A stretch of DNA of 64,000 nucleotides. It comes from DASVEE01 sp036380735 (lineage in GTDB: Bacteria; Acidobacteriota; Thermoanaerobaculia; Gp7-AA8). Of this stretch, positions 16,008 through 24,969 are shown piece by piece. The DNA is taken from positions 1-64,000 of the forward strand of contig DASVEE010000037.1 in the NCBI GenBank assembly GCA_036380735.1. Reading direction: 5' to 3'. The position numbers and the translations under genes are program-made. The notes below the pieces were generated by a model, which was not told the DNA's origin, ran no database searches, and saw nothing but the letters and a program-made list of their open reading frames with translations. The number at the start of each line of letters is the position of its first letter. The first letter of the stretch is position 1.

Positions 16008-16664
16008 ATGATCCCCTCCCTCCGCAAAGAGCTCCTCCTCCAGTGGCGGACGCGGGCACAACTGCTGGCCGTGTTCGTCTTCGGCGCGGCGTCGCTGCTG
16101 CTGTTCAGCTTCGCCATCGGGCCGAACGCGCAGGCGCTGCGGACCTTCTCCGCGGGCTTCCTCTGGCTGGCTCTGCTGCTCTCCTCGACCCTCACCCTCA
16201 GCGAGTCCTTCCACGCCGAAATGGAGAACCGCGCCCTCGAGGGGATGCTGCTGCTGCCGGTGAACCCTCGCGCGCTCTACTACGCCAAAGCCATCGCTAA
16301 CTGGCTGCAGCTCATCGCGTTGGGCGTCATGCTCGTCCCCGTGATGGTCATTCTCTACGACGCCGGGACGACCGACGTCCACAAGCTCCTCCTGGTCATC
16401 ATCCTCGGGACGGCCGGGCTCTCCGCGCCGGGGACGCTCTACGCCGCCATGACCGCGCAGCTCAAGGCGAAACAGACTCTCCTCCCGCTGCTGTTGTTCC
16501 CCCTGATCGTTCCGGCGCTGCTCGCCTCGGTCAAGGCAACTTCGCTCGTCATCCTCGGAGACCCGATGAATCAGGCCCGTTCCTGGATCACCCTGCTGGC
16601 CGCGTTCGACCTCATCTATTGGTCACTTTGCGGGCTCCTGTACGCGCGCGTCATCGAAGAGTGA
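16008..16664 (+). CDS. ccmB: Heme exporter permease CcmB
   Basis: 218 aa with six hydrophobic helices. 'KELLLQWRTRAQLLAVFVFG' at the N-terminus and 'ENRALEGMLLLPVNPRALYYAKAIANW' are characteristic CcmB stretches. 'DPMNQARSWITLLAAFDLIYWSLCGLLY' forms the C-terminal helix. A CTCAGGAGAC ribosome site precedes ATG 16008. It forms the membrane part of the CcmAB transporter that acts with CcmCD. Followed after 14 bp by ccmC. Confidence 0.9.
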   Translation: MIPSLRKELLLQWRTRAQLLAVFVFGAASLLLFSFAIGPNAQALRTFSAGFLWLALLLSSTLTLSESFHAEMENRALEGMLLLPVNPRALYYAKAIANWLQLIALGVMLVPVMVILYDAGTTDVHKLLLVIILGTAGLSAPGTLYAAMTAQLKAKQTLLPLLLFPLIVPALLASVKATSLVILGDPMNQARSWITLLAAFDLIYWSLCGLLYARVIEE

Positions 16665-16678
16665 GAGACAATACGCAC

Positions 16679-17377
16679 ATGGTCCAACGGTCACGGGTGC
16701 CATACCTATGGCTCGCTCTCGGTGTCGCCTGCCTGCTCTTCGGGTCGTATCAGGGACTCTTCGTCGCTCCCGCCGAGCAGTACATGGGAGACGTCCAGCG
16801 CATCATGTACGTGCACGTCCCGACCGCGTGGAACTGGATGCTGGCCGTCATCTTCTCCTTCATCGTGGCCATCGGCTTCCTCTTCACGAATGACTACAAG
16901 TGGGACGCGCGCCTCGAAGCGGGGTTGGAAGTCTCCGTCCTCCTCGCGTTCCTGCTCTGTTGCCAGGGCTCGATCTGGGCGAAGCCGACGTGGGGCGTCT
17001 GGTGGGACTGGGATCCGCGCCTGACGTCGACGGCCGTGCTGCTCTTCTCGATGCTCGGCATCCTCGCGCTGCGCCGCTTCGTCGAGGACGCGCCGCGCCG
17101 CGCGATCTGGTCCGCCGTGGCGACGATCATCGCCTCGGTCGACCTTCCCATCGTCTACATGTCGGTCAAGTGGTGGAACTCGCTGCACCAGCAGCAGTCG
17201 ACGCCGCAGACCGTTGCCTCCGCCTTCCATCTGCCGTTGCGCGTCAACGCCCTCGGCATCCTCTTTCTCATGATCGGCTTCCTCATGCTGCGGACGCGTC
17301 TCGCGGCGCTGCGCCTCGAGCACGAGCTCGCCGCGCCGCCGCTCTACGCGCACGAGGAAGCAGGAGAGCTCGCATGA
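16679..17377 (+). CDS. ccmC: Heme-handling protein CcmC
   Basis: 232 aa from ATG 16679. The six-helix protein carries the heme-binding tryptophan-rich motif WGVWWDWDPRLTS (about residues 103-115) and two conserved external His (in 'MYVHVPTAWNW' and 'WWNSLHQ'). It loads heme onto CcmE in the periplasm. Its TGA overlaps the ATG of ccmD. Confidence 0.92.
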   Translation: MVQRSRVPYLWLALGVACLLFGSYQGLFVAPAEQYMGDVQRIMYVHVPTAWNWMLAVIFSFIVAIGFLFTNDYKWDARLEAGLEVSVLLAFLLCCQGSIWAKPTWGVWWDWDPRLTSTAVLLFSMLGILALRRFVEDAPRRAIWSAVATIIASVDLPIVYMSVKWWNSLHQQQSTPQTVASAFHLPLRVNALGILFLMIGFLMLRTRLAALRLEHELAAPPLYAHEEAGELA

Positions 17378-17496
17378 ACACCGGAATCGTTCAAGGCGGC
17401 TGGGAGTTCGTGGTGGCCGCGTACGCGTTGACCGGAACCGCGTTCCTCGTCTACGGCATCTCGCTGTGGACGCGGCTGCGCAGGGAGCAGAAATGA
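17374..17496 (+). CDS. ccmD: CcmD small membrane subunit
   Basis: 40 aa, starting in an ATGA overlap with ccmC and ending in an ATGA overlap with ccmE. One transmembrane helix ('FVVAAYALTGTAFLVYGISLW') is followed by a basic tail (TRLRREQK), the standard CcmD plan. In the Ccm pathway it stabilises the CcmC-CcmE complex. Identification rests on position plus topology. Confidence 0.85.
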   Translation: MNTGIVQGGWEFVVAAYALTGTAFLVYGISLWTRLRREQK

Positions 17497-17996
17497 CCAC
17501 CGCCACGACCGATCCCATGCCCACCGCCACCGACTCCATGCGGAAAAAGACGCGCCTCTTCATGGTCGGCGCGTTCGCCGTCGCCGGCATCGCTTTCGCC
17601 ATCATCGCCGGGAGCGGCATCAACGAGAACCTCGTCTATTACTGGACGCCGGCCGACGTGCACCAGGCCGGTGACAAGGCCTACGGCGCCTCCATCCGCC
17701 TCGGCGGCATGGTCGTCCCCGGCTCCATCGTCCGCCACCCCGGCTCCGGCCTCGAGTTCACCGTCAAGGACGCCACCAAAACCATCCGCGTGAAGTCGTC
17801 CGGCGTCCCGCCGCAGATGTTCCGCGAGAACATCGGCGTCGTCGTCGAAGGGACGATGGTGCCGGGCGGCCACTTCGAGTCCAACCGCCTCATGGTTTCC
17901 CACAACAACGAGTACAAAGTGCCCGAGGCAGGTCACCCCGTGGACCGGAAAGAGCTCGAGCGCATGATGAAATCGGTCGAACAAGGCAGCGAATGA
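17493..17996 (+). CDS. ccmE: Heme chaperone CcmE
   Basis: 167 aa from ATG 17493. N-terminal membrane anchor ('LFMVGAFAVAGIAFAIIAGSG'), then an OB-fold domain ('VYYWTPADVH', 'SIRLGGMVVPGSI', 'VVVEGTMVPGGHFESNRL'). The heme-attachment region reads SHNNEYKVP, so the covalent His and following Tyr of the HxxxY motif are present. Periplasmic carrier of heme between CcmC and CcmF/H. Its stop overlaps the start of ccmF. Confidence 0.92.
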   Translation: MTTATTDPMPTATDSMRKKTRLFMVGAFAVAGIAFAIIAGSGINENLVYYWTPADVHQAGDKAYGASIRLGGMVVPGSIVRHPGSGLEFTVKDATKTIRVKSSGVPPQMFRENIGVVVEGTMVPGGHFESNRLMVSHNNEYKVPEAGHPVDRKELERMMKSVEQGSE

Positions 17997-20011
17997 TCGC
18001 CCTCCTCGGAAAAAACCTCATCCTCATCTCGCTGCTCGTGTCCGTGGCCGGCGCGCTCGTCGGCTTCGTCTCCGGCCGCACCGGCTCCGTCGACGGCCTC
18101 CGGTGGTCGCGCCGCTTCGCGTACCTCTACGCCGCGCTCATGGTCGCGGCGACGTTCGTCATGGAGTACGCACTCCTCACGCACGACTTCTCCGTCAGCT
18201 ACGTCGCGCAGGTCGGCTCGCGCTCCGTCCCCACGTGGGTGACGATCGTCAGCCTCTGGTCGTCGCTCGAAGGCTCCATCCTCTTCTGGGGCCTCGTCCT
18301 CGGGCTCTACATCGCCGGCGCCACCTGGTTCACGCGGCGCGACAACGCCGAGACGATGCCCGACGCGATCGGCATCTGGCTGGCGACGGGCGCGTTCTTC
18401 AGCTTCCTCATCGCCGGCCCGGCCAATCCGTTTCACACCGTGCCGAACCCGCCGTTCGACGGCCCCGGTCCGAACCCACTGCTGCAGAACCATCTGCTGA
18501 TGGCGATTCACCCGCCGTTCCTCTACCTCGGCTACGTCGGCATGACGATCCCGTTCGGCTTCGCCTGCGCGGCGCTGCTGCGCGGACGCCTCGGCGCGTC
18601 GCTCACGCGGCCACTGCGCGCGTCGCTCCTCCTGCCGTGGTCCTTCCTCACGATCGCCATCATGCTCGGCGGCTGGTGGGCCTACGAGGTCCTCGGGTGG
18701 GGCGGCTACTGGGCGTGGGATCCGGTCGAGAACGCGTCGCTCCTGCCGTGGCTCACCGCCACCGCCGCGCTGCATTCGATGCTGGTGCTGGAGCGGCGCG
18801 GCATCCTCAAGGGCTGGACCGTCACGCTCGTCCAGGCCACGTTCCTCCTCGTCCTGCTCGGCACCTTCATGACGCGCTCCGGCGTGTTCAACTCCGTCCA
18901 CTCCTTCACGCAGAGCGCGATCGGACCAACCATCCTCGTCTTCCTCGCCATCTCCCTCATCTTCTCCATCGCCCTCCTGGCGATGCGCATCGATAAGCTC
19001 GAAGCCGAGGGGCGGCTCGAAGCGCCGCTCTCGCGTGAGGGGATGTTCCTCGTCAACAACCTCATCTTCGTGCTGCTCACGTTCACGGTGCTCGTCGGTA
19101 CCGTGTTCCCGCTCGTCGTCGAGGCCTACAACGGCAAGCAGATGAGCGTCGGCCGTCCGTACTTCGACGCCATGGCCGTGCCGCTCGGCGCCGTGCTGCT
19201 GTTCCTCCTCGGCGTCGGACCGGCGCTGCCGTGGGGCCGCGCGTCGCGCGAGCAGCTCCGCAGGAAGCTCGTCCTCCCCATCGCCGGCGCGGCGGTCTTC
19301 GCCACCGTTGGTTTCGCCGTCGGCATCCGCAGCCCGTGGACGCTCCTGACGCTCGCCTTCGGCGGCTACGCCGCGTGGGTCACGATCGGGGAGATGTTCC
19401 TGCCGATGCTGCAGCGGATGAGGAGCGGCGCGTCGTTCGGCAACGCGCTCGTCGAAGGGCAGCTCCGCCGCGGACGCCGCCGCACCGGCTCGTACATCGT
19501 CCACGCCGGCGCCGTCATCGTCATCATCGCCATCGCCGTCGGCACCACGATGAAGACGCAGAGCGAGCACCAGCTCACGAAGGGGCAGACGGTCGAAGCG
19601 CGCGGCTACACGCTCCGCTTCAACGGTGTCGAGCAGCGCAGCGAGCCGCATCGCACCGCCACCATCGCCAACTTCGACGTCTTCCGCGACGGGAAGCTCG
19701 TCACGCAGCTCGGGCCGCGCATGAACCAGTACCAGATGATGCGCGAGCCGATCGGCACCCCCGACGTCTACACGACCGCCGGCGGAGACCTCTACCTCTC
19801 GCTGATGAACGTCGACATCGCCTCGCAGAGCGTCGGCATTCACGTGATCGCCACGCCGCTCGTCGTGTGGATCTGGCTCGCCGTCATCGCCATGGGCCTC
19901 GGCGGCCTGATGGCGCTCTTCCCGCCGCGCCGCAGCGCCGTCGCACAGACCGCCGTGGCGCCGCCGCCTGAACCCGCCGTCGCCGTTCCGACGGAGCCGG
20001 AGACCGCATGA
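17993..20011 (+). CDS. ccmF: Cytochrome c heme lyase subunit CcmF
   Basis: 672 aa, many transmembrane helices. The WWD-type motif 'GGWWAYEVLGWGGYWAWDPVENASLLPW' lies near residues 225-250. 'NPLLQNHLLMAIHPPFLYLGYVG' contains the conserved His ligands, and a third region 'FMTRSGVFNSVHSF' follows. It joins heme to apocytochrome together with CcmG and CcmH. A Pro/Val-rich tail of about 25 residues follows the last helix. Overlaps both neighbours by ATGA. Confidence 0.93.
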   Translation: MIALLGKNLILISLLVSVAGALVGFVSGRTGSVDGLRWSRRFAYLYAALMVAATFVMEYALLTHDFSVSYVAQVGSRSVPTWVTIVSLWSSLEGSILFWGLVLGLYIAGATWFTRRDNAETMPDAIGIWLATGAFFSFLIAGPANPFHTVPNPPFDGPGPNPLLQNHLLMAIHPPFLYLGYVGMTIPFGFACAALLRGRLGASLTRPLRASLLLPWSFLTIAIMLGGWWAYEVLGWGGYWAWDPVENASLLPWLTATAALHSMLVLERRGILKGWTVTLVQATFLLVLLGTFMTRSGVFNSVHSFTQSAIGPTILVFLAISLIFSIALLAMRIDKLEAEGRLEAPLSREGMFLVNNLIFVLLTFTVLVGTVFPLVVEAYNGKQMSVGRPYFDAMAVPLGAVLLFLLGVGPALPWGRASREQLRRKLVLPIAGAAVFATVGFAVGIRSPWTLLTLAFGGYAAWVTIGEMFLPMLQRMRSGASFGNALVEGQLRRGRRRTGSYIVHAGAVIVIIAIAVGTTMKTQSEHQLTKGQTVEARGYTLRFNGVEQRSEPHRTATIANFDVFRDGKLVTQLGPRMNQYQMMREPIGTPDVYTTAGGDLYLSLMNVDIASQSVGIHVIATPLVVWIWLAVIAMGLGGLMALFPPRRSAVAQTAVAPPPEPAVAVPTEPETA

Positions 20012-20523
20012 ACCGGACAGTGCTCATCGTCGGCGGACTCCTCGCCGCCACGCTCGTCGGCCTGCTCACGCTTTCGCTCGACCGCGATCCGCAGGCCATC
20101 GCCTCGCCGCTCATCGGGCGCGAGGCGCCGACGTTCGCGCTGCGCGAGATCGGCACCGGACGCACCGTCGACCTCGCGCAGTTCCGCGGCAAGCCTGTCG
20201 TCATCAACTTCTGGGCGACGTGGTGCGCGCCATGTTGGGAAGAGCACCCGGTGCTCGTCGCCAACGCCCGCCGCACGCCGAACGTGCAGTTCGTCGGCGT
20301 CGTCTTCCAGGACACCGAGGAGAAGATCCAGAACTTCCTGAACGCGCGAGGGTCGGGCTATCCGACGCTCGTCGACGTCGAGGGGAAGACCGCCATCGCC
20401 TACGGCGTGGGCGGCGTGCCGGAGACGTATTTCCTCGATGCCACCGGCAAGATCGTCGCGAAGTACAACGGGCCGATGTCGACCGACATCCTTCAGGAGC
20501 ATCTGCAGAAGGTGATGCAATGA
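20008..20523 (+). CDS. ccmG: Periplasmic thiol:disulfide oxidoreductase CcmG/DsbE
   Basis: 171 aa. N-terminal helix 'VLIVGGLLAATLVGLLTL' anchors the protein in the inner membrane. The thioredoxin-fold domain has the active site WCAPC (about residue 72) and cis-Pro region 'GVGGVPETYFLD'. It keeps the apocytochrome CxxCH thiols reduced for heme attachment. Overlaps ccmF and ccmH. Confidence 0.92.
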   Translation: MNRTVLIVGGLLAATLVGLLTLSLDRDPQAIASPLIGREAPTFALREIGTGRTVDLAQFRGKPVVINFWATWCAPCWEEHPVLVANARRTPNVQFVGVVFQDTEEKIQNFLNARGSGYPTLVDVEGKTAIAYGVGGVPETYFLDATGKIVAKYNGPMSTDILQEHLQKVMQ

Positions 20524-21062
20524 AACGTCTCGCCCTCCTCGTGATCGCGCTCGCCGTCGCCGCGCCGTACCTCGTCCATGCGCTGCAGGTCCAGCCGGCG
20601 CTCAAGGTGCCGGATGCCGAGCAGTTCGTGGGCAAGCCCAAAGGAACGGCGCTCGCGGGGCAGGCGCTGTACCTCCGCACGAACCAGGTGGCGGCGCTGC
20701 TGCGCTGCCCCGTGTGCCAGGGGCTCTCCGTCGCCGACTCCCCCTCGGAGATGGCCGTCAACATGAAGGGGCAGGTGCGCGAGCTCCTGCAGCGCGGCTA
20801 CACCGAAGCGCAGATCCTGCAGTACTTCGAGCTGTCGTACGGACAGTTCGTCCTCCTCGAGCCGAAGTTCGAAGGCGTCAACACGCTCGTCTGGCTGCTG
20901 CCGCTCGCGGCGCTGATCGGCGGCGCCGTCGTCGTCTACTTCGTCCTCCGCAAACTCTCCGCACCGACCGCTGGCCAGAGGCCCGCGGCGAATGCGCCAC
21001 GACCTGACGATCCTTACCTGGCGCGCGTGCGCGAGATGGTCGGTGGCGAAGGGAAATCATGA
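20520..21062 (+). CDS. ccmH: Cytochrome c maturation protein CcmH
   Basis: 180 aa from ATG 20520 (ATGA with ccmG). Signal peptide/anchor 'LALLVIALAVAAPYLVHA', then the redox motif LRCPVCQ (about residues 60-66). The three-helix bundle ('EMAVNMKGQVRELLQRGYTEAQILQYFELSYGQFVLLEP') and a C-terminal helix 'LVWLLPLAALIGGAVVVYFVL' follow. It binds apocytochrome for CcmF. Confidence 0.92.
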   Translation: MKRLALLVIALAVAAPYLVHALQVQPALKVPDAEQFVGKPKGTALAGQALYLRTNQVAALLRCPVCQGLSVADSPSEMAVNMKGQVRELLQRGYTEAQILQYFELSYGQFVLLEPKFEGVNTLVWLLPLAALIGGAVVVYFVLRKLSAPTAGQRPAANAPRPDDPYLARVREMVGGEGKS

Positions 21063-22393
21063 ACGGATCGACTGACTGGATGAGCGCCGTCGCCATCCTC
21101 ACGGGTGGCCTGATTCTCGGCTCGCTCATCGTCTATTTCTTCAACCGCCGCAAAGGCAAGCGCCTCGGCGGTGAGGTCGACCTCGAGCTGCGCGACCTCG
21201 AAGCGAAGCGCGAGCTCCTGCTCCAGCAACTGCGCGACCCCGACACCGGCGGCGAAGAGCGCACCCGGCTCGAGATCGAGACCGCGCAGGTGCTGCGCGC
21301 GATCGACGAGCACGGCACGCGCAGGCGCACCAGCGCGCCCGATCCCGCCGCCGCGGCTTACGCCGCGCAGACCTCCGCGCGCGCCGGCATGGACCCGACG
21401 TTCAAGGGCTTCCTCTGGGGCTCCGCGACCACCGCCGCGCTCTTCCTGCTCGGTTTGTTCGTCATGCAGACCGCGAAGCCGCGCGCCGAAGGGGAGTCGC
21501 CCGTCGGCGGCGGCCCGCCGATGTCCGCGCAGCAACAGCAGCAGATGCAGCAGCAACAGCAGCCGTCGACCGATCCGGCCGTGCTGCAGCTCGAGGCGGC
21601 GGTGCGCGGCAATCCGAACGACCTCCGCCTCCGCAACCAGCTCGCGCAGGCGTACCTCGAGCGCGAGAACCTCATGGGCGTCTTCGAGCAGACCAAGTTC
21701 GTCCTCGAGAAAGCGCCGAACGACGCGACGGCGCTGACCTACCAGGCACTCGTGCGCATGGCCATGGGCCAATCCGACGAAGCCGGACAGATGCTCGAGC
21801 GCGCGACGAAGAACGACGCGCAGAACCTCGACGCCTGGGTCGCTCTCGCCTGGCTGCGCACGCAGCAGGGACAGGCGCCGGCCGCCGAGAGCGCCATCGC
21901 CGAAGCCATCAAAGCGCATCCCGAGCAGAAGCCGCGCCTCGAACAGGTGCTGACCGAAATGCGCGCCGCCGCGGCGCAAGGCGCCGGCCAGCCGCCGCAG
22001 CAGGCGGGCACCCAGTTGCCGCCCGACCATCCCCCGCTGTCCTCGGCCGGTCCGGCCGCCGCGTCCGGCCCGGTCATCCGCGTGACGCTGCAACTCGACC
22101 CCGCCGCGCAAGCCCGAGCCTCGGCGTCAGGCGTCATCTTCATCACCGCCCGCCCCGCCGGCGTGACCGCCGGGCCGCCGATCGCCGCGAAACGCGTGTC
22201 CGCGACGGCTCTGCCGATCACGGTCGAGCTGAGCAGCGCCGACTCCATGATGGGCCAGCCCCTCCCCGACAGCGTCCGCATCGAAGCAAGACTGGACAAC
22301 GACGGCGACGCCGCCTCCCGGAACCCCACCGACCCGATCGCCGCGCAGGACCGCGTGGCGCCCGGCAGTGCGGTGACCCTGGCGCTGAAGTAA
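21059..22393 (+). CDS. ccmI: Cytochrome c maturation TPR protein CcmI
   Basis: 444 aa. Two membrane helices frame a coiled-coil segment ('LELRDLEAKRELLLQQLRDPDTGGEE'). A Gln-rich run (about residues 158-168) leads into TPR repeats ('NPNDLRLRNQLAQAYLERENLMGVFEQ', 'DAQNLDAWVALAWLRTQQG'). The C-terminal domain from about 340 ('IRVTLQLDPAA', 'VIFITARPAG', 'PPIAAKRVSATALPITVELSSADSMM') matches the CcmI C-terminal beta domain. It presents apocytochromes to CcmF/H. Last gene of the operon. Confidence 0.88.
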   Translation: MNGSTDWMSAVAILTGGLILGSLIVYFFNRRKGKRLGGEVDLELRDLEAKRELLLQQLRDPDTGGEERTRLEIETAQVLRAIDEHGTRRRTSAPDPAAAAYAAQTSARAGMDPTFKGFLWGSATTAALFLLGLFVMQTAKPRAEGESPVGGGPPMSAQQQQQMQQQQQPSTDPAVLQLEAAVRGNPNDLRLRNQLAQAYLERENLMGVFEQTKFVLEKAPNDATALTYQALVRMAMGQSDEAGQMLERATKNDAQNLDAWVALAWLRTQQGQAPAAESAIAEAIKAHPEQKPRLEQVLTEMRAAAAQGAGQPPQQAGTQLPPDHPPLSSAGPAAASGPVIRVTLQLDPAAQARASASGVIFITARPAGVTAGPPIAAKRVSATALPITVELSSADSMMGQPLPDSVRIEARLDNDGDAASRNPTDPIAAQDRVAPGSAVTLALK

Positions 22394-22497
22394 GGGAACG
22401 ATAGGACGAATAGGACCTATGGGACGAATAGGACCTATGGGACGCTGCGCACTTGTCCTATTCGTCCTATCCGTCCTATTCGTCCCATCGTCTCCTG
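22394..22497. repeat. GGACNNATR 9-mer hairpin element (copy 4)
   Basis: Left arm GGGAACGATAGGACGAATAGG followed by CTATG and GAATA variants; right arm four GTCC units ending CCCATCGTCTCC. It fills the space between ccmI and the TPP riboswitch, so it may end ccm transcription. Confidence 0.9.
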
Positions 22498-22523
22498 CGG
22501 TGCTACACTCCCCCTCGCAGTAG

Positions 22524-22604
22524 GAAGCCTGGGGGTGGCCGCCAACGGCCTGAGATCAAACCCTTAGAACCTGACCCGGTTCGGACCGGCGTAGGGAAGG
22601 CGGA
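22524..22604 (+). ncRNA. TPP riboswitch (THI element)
   Basis: Core sequences are all present: GGGGGTGGCC, CTGAGA (22550), ACCCTTAGAACCTGA (22560-22574), the P4/P5 pair CCCGGT/ACCGG, and GCGTAGGGAA (22589). P1 can form from GCCT (22527) and AGGC (22598). It lies about 60 nt upstream of a TonB-dependent receptor. This indicates that the receptor operon responds to thiamine pyrophosphate. Confidence 0.93.
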
Positions 22605-22628
22605 AGAGGCGCGGATCGCCTCTTTCTT
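22605..22628 (+). terminator. Riboswitch-linked intrinsic terminator
   Basis: AGAGGCG and CGCCTCT form a stem with a 5-nt loop, followed by TTCTT. It comes directly after P1 of the TPP aptamer. Ligand binding is therefore expected to favour premature termination before the TonB receptor gene. Confidence 0.75.
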
Positions 22629-22663
22629 GATCAGCTCCACGGCCTCCTGGAAAGGAACTTTCC

Positions 22664-24943
22664 ATGAGGACAATCACCACACTTCTTTTTCTTCTTCTCT
22701 TTTCCACCACGAGCTCCGCGGCCACGATTCGCGCCACGGTGACCGATGCGCACGGGAACCCCGTCGCCGGCGCCGCTGTCTCCGCGAATGGCCGCTCCAC
22801 CACCACTGACGCCAGCGGCAGCTTCGTCCTCGAAGTCGCCGATGGCAGCGCCCTCCGCATCACCCACCCCGCGTTCCAGACCGTGCAGCGCCGTGTCGCC
22901 GGCGATGAGACCATCACGCTGACGCCGGCCTTCGCCGAGTCGATGGAGGTCTCCGGCATTCGTGCCGAGGCGGAGGTGCCGGTGACGAAGACGGACGTCG
23001 ACCGCGAGACCATCGAGCGCCAGTACCACGGGCAGGACATCCCCATGCTCCTGCGCGACACGCCGTCGCTCAACTCGTGGACCGAGTCGGGCGTCGGCGG
23101 CTCCGGCTACTCGTACTTCACGCTCCGCGGGATCTCACCGACGCGCATCAACTTCACGCTCGACGGCGTGCCGCTTGCCGATTCCGAGGACATGGGGACG
23201 TACTTTGCCGACTTCCCGGATCTCGCGCGGTCGCTGCAGAGCATCCAGATCCAGCGCGGCGTCGGCACGTCGACGGTCGGCTCGCCATCGTTCGGCGGCT
23301 CGGTGAACCTGCAGAGCATCGACCTCGCGCAGGATCAGAGCACCGAGGTGGTCCTCGGCGGCGGCTCGTTTGGCAACCGGCAGGCGAGCGTCGGCTTCCA
23401 GTCGGGCGCGCTCGCCGGCGGCCTGACGCTGTATTCGCGCCTCTCCTTCATCGAGTCCGACGGCTATCGCGAGCACTCCGGCATCGAGCAGCACAACCTC
23501 TTCGTCAGCGCGGCGAAGCCCGTCGGCGCGGGGCTGCTCAAGCTCACCGGTTTCACCGGCCACGAAGACCAGGGGCTCTCCTGGTACGCCAGCGACGTCG
23601 ATACGCTGCGCGCGAATCCGCGCGACAACCCGTTGCGCGAGGACGAGACCGACAGCTTCGGCTACGACCTCGCGCAACTCCAGTACGTGCGGCCGGTCGG
23701 GGAGCACGCCGACATGACCGCGTCCGCGTACTACCAGCGCGGCTACGGCTGGTACACCGTCTTCGACTACACCGACGAGCAGCTCCGCGAGTACGGCCTC
23801 GACGGCATGCTTCTCGGCTCGATGCTCACGTACAGCAAACGTGCTGGCGCGCTGACGACGCAGTACGGTCTCCATGTCAACCGCTTCAAGCGCGATCACA
23901 CGCGCGACATCGAGGCGACGGACGTGCGCGAATACGCCAACTACGGCGTCAAGTCCGAAGCGAATGCCTTCGCCAAGGTGAACTACGACCTCGGGCGCTG
24001 GAACCTCTACGGCGACGGCCAGTTGCGCACGGCGGCGTTCAGCTACCACGGCGACATCGAGCTGGAGGACGTGCGCTGGACGTTCTTCAATCCCCGCATC
24101 GGCGCGCGCTACGCCCTCAGAGAGCAATCGGCCGCGCAATCGAGCGTCTACGTCTCGGCCGGCATGTCCACGCGCGAGCCCGGCCGCAATGACCTGTTCC
24201 ACGGCGAAGACAACCCGTCGATCGCGTACGACCTCGATGCCGTGAAGCCGGAGCGCGTTTACGACTTCGAGGCCGGCTGGAACTACAGCGGCACGCGCGC
24301 CACGCTCGCGGCGAACGTCTACGCGATGGAGTTCCGCAACGAGATCGCCGCGACGGGCGAACTTTCCGAGATCGGCCTCGCGCTGCGCCGCAACGTCGAC
24401 CGCAGCTACCGCCGCGGCGTCGAGCTCGAGGCGTCGTGGCAGCTCTCGCCGATGGTCCGCCTGCGGAGCAACGCGAACCTCAGCCGCAACCGCATCAAGG
24501 AGTGGACGCAGTTCTACGACGTCTACGACGCGAACGGCGAGTGGATCGATGCGAAGCCGATCGTGCACCGCAACGTCAATCCCGTGCTGTCGCCGTCGGT
24601 GCTGGTGAATCAGGCCATCGAGGTCACGCCGTCGCCGCGCCTCAGCTTCGGCGCGACCGGCCGCTATGTCGGCAAGGCGTATCTCGACAACACCAACAAC
24701 GACGACTTCGCGACGCCGTCGTTCTTCCTCGCCGACGCCAACGTCTCCGTCGCCGTGACGCGGTGGGCGCGGCTGTCGCTGCAGGTCAACAATCTTTTCG
24801 ACAAGGACGAGGTCTGGCCGAACGGCTATAGCTACCTGTATCTCACGCGCGCGGAGAACGGCGCGGAGACGATCGGCGGCACGCCGTATTACTACCCGCA
24901 GGCCGGACGCAACGCGATGCTGCTGCTCGAGGTCGGCTTCTGA
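22664..24943 (+). CDS. TonB-dependent outer-membrane receptor, predicted thiamine transporter
   Basis: 759 aa. Signal peptide MRTITTLLFLLLFSTTSSAA, then a carboxypeptidase-regulatory-like beta domain (about 22-90, 'ATVTDAHGNPVAGAAVSANG'). The plug domain follows (about 100-230, 'RDTPSLNSWTESGVGGSGYSYFTLRGISPTRINFTLDG'), then a long beta-barrel ending in 'NAMLLLEVGF' with terminal Phe. GGAAAGGAA precedes the ATG. The upstream TPP riboswitch and the PnuC-type gene downstream argue that the cargo is thiamine or a phosphate ester, not iron. No separate TonB/ExbBD here. Confidence 0.88.
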   Translation: MRTITTLLFLLLFSTTSSAATIRATVTDAHGNPVAGAAVSANGRSTTTDASGSFVLEVADGSALRITHPAFQTVQRRVAGDETITLTPAFAESMEVSGIRAEAEVPVTKTDVDRETIERQYHGQDIPMLLRDTPSLNSWTESGVGGSGYSYFTLRGISPTRINFTLDGVPLADSEDMGTYFADFPDLARSLQSIQIQRGVGTSTVGSPSFGGSVNLQSIDLAQDQSTEVVLGGGSFGNRQASVGFQSGALAGGLTLYSRLSFIESDGYREHSGIEQHNLFVSAAKPVGAGLLKLTGFTGHEDQGLSWYASDVDTLRANPRDNPLREDETDSFGYDLAQLQYVRPVGEHADMTASAYYQRGYGWYTVFDYTDEQLREYGLDGMLLGSMLTYSKRAGALTTQYGLHVNRFKRDHTRDIEATDVREYANYGVKSEANAFAKVNYDLGRWNLYGDGQLRTAAFSYHGDIELEDVRWTFFNPRIGARYALREQSAAQSSVYVSAGMSTREPGRNDLFHGEDNPSIAYDLDAVKPERVYDFEAGWNYSGTRATLAANVYAMEFRNEIAATGELSEIGLALRRNVDRSYRRGVELEASWQLSPMVRLRSNANLSRNRIKEWTQFYDVYDANGEWIDAKPIVHRNVNPVLSPSVLVNQAIEVTPSPRLSFGATGRYVGKAYLDNTNNDDFATPSFFLADANVSVAVTRWARLSLQVNNLFDKDEVWPNGYSYLYLTRAENGAETIGGTPYYYPQAGRNAMLLLEVGF

Positions 24944-24969
24944 GCGTCGTCGAGCTCATCGCCGCGGTC

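Noticed and set aside
17933..19843. 636-aa minus-strand open frame
   Set aside because: Antisense of ccmF and ccmE; rich in Glu/Arg/His without recognisable motifs. High GC leaves long open frames.
22605..22628. Extension of the TPP aptamer
   Set aside because: This stem with a T-rich end fits a terminator better than aptamer structure.
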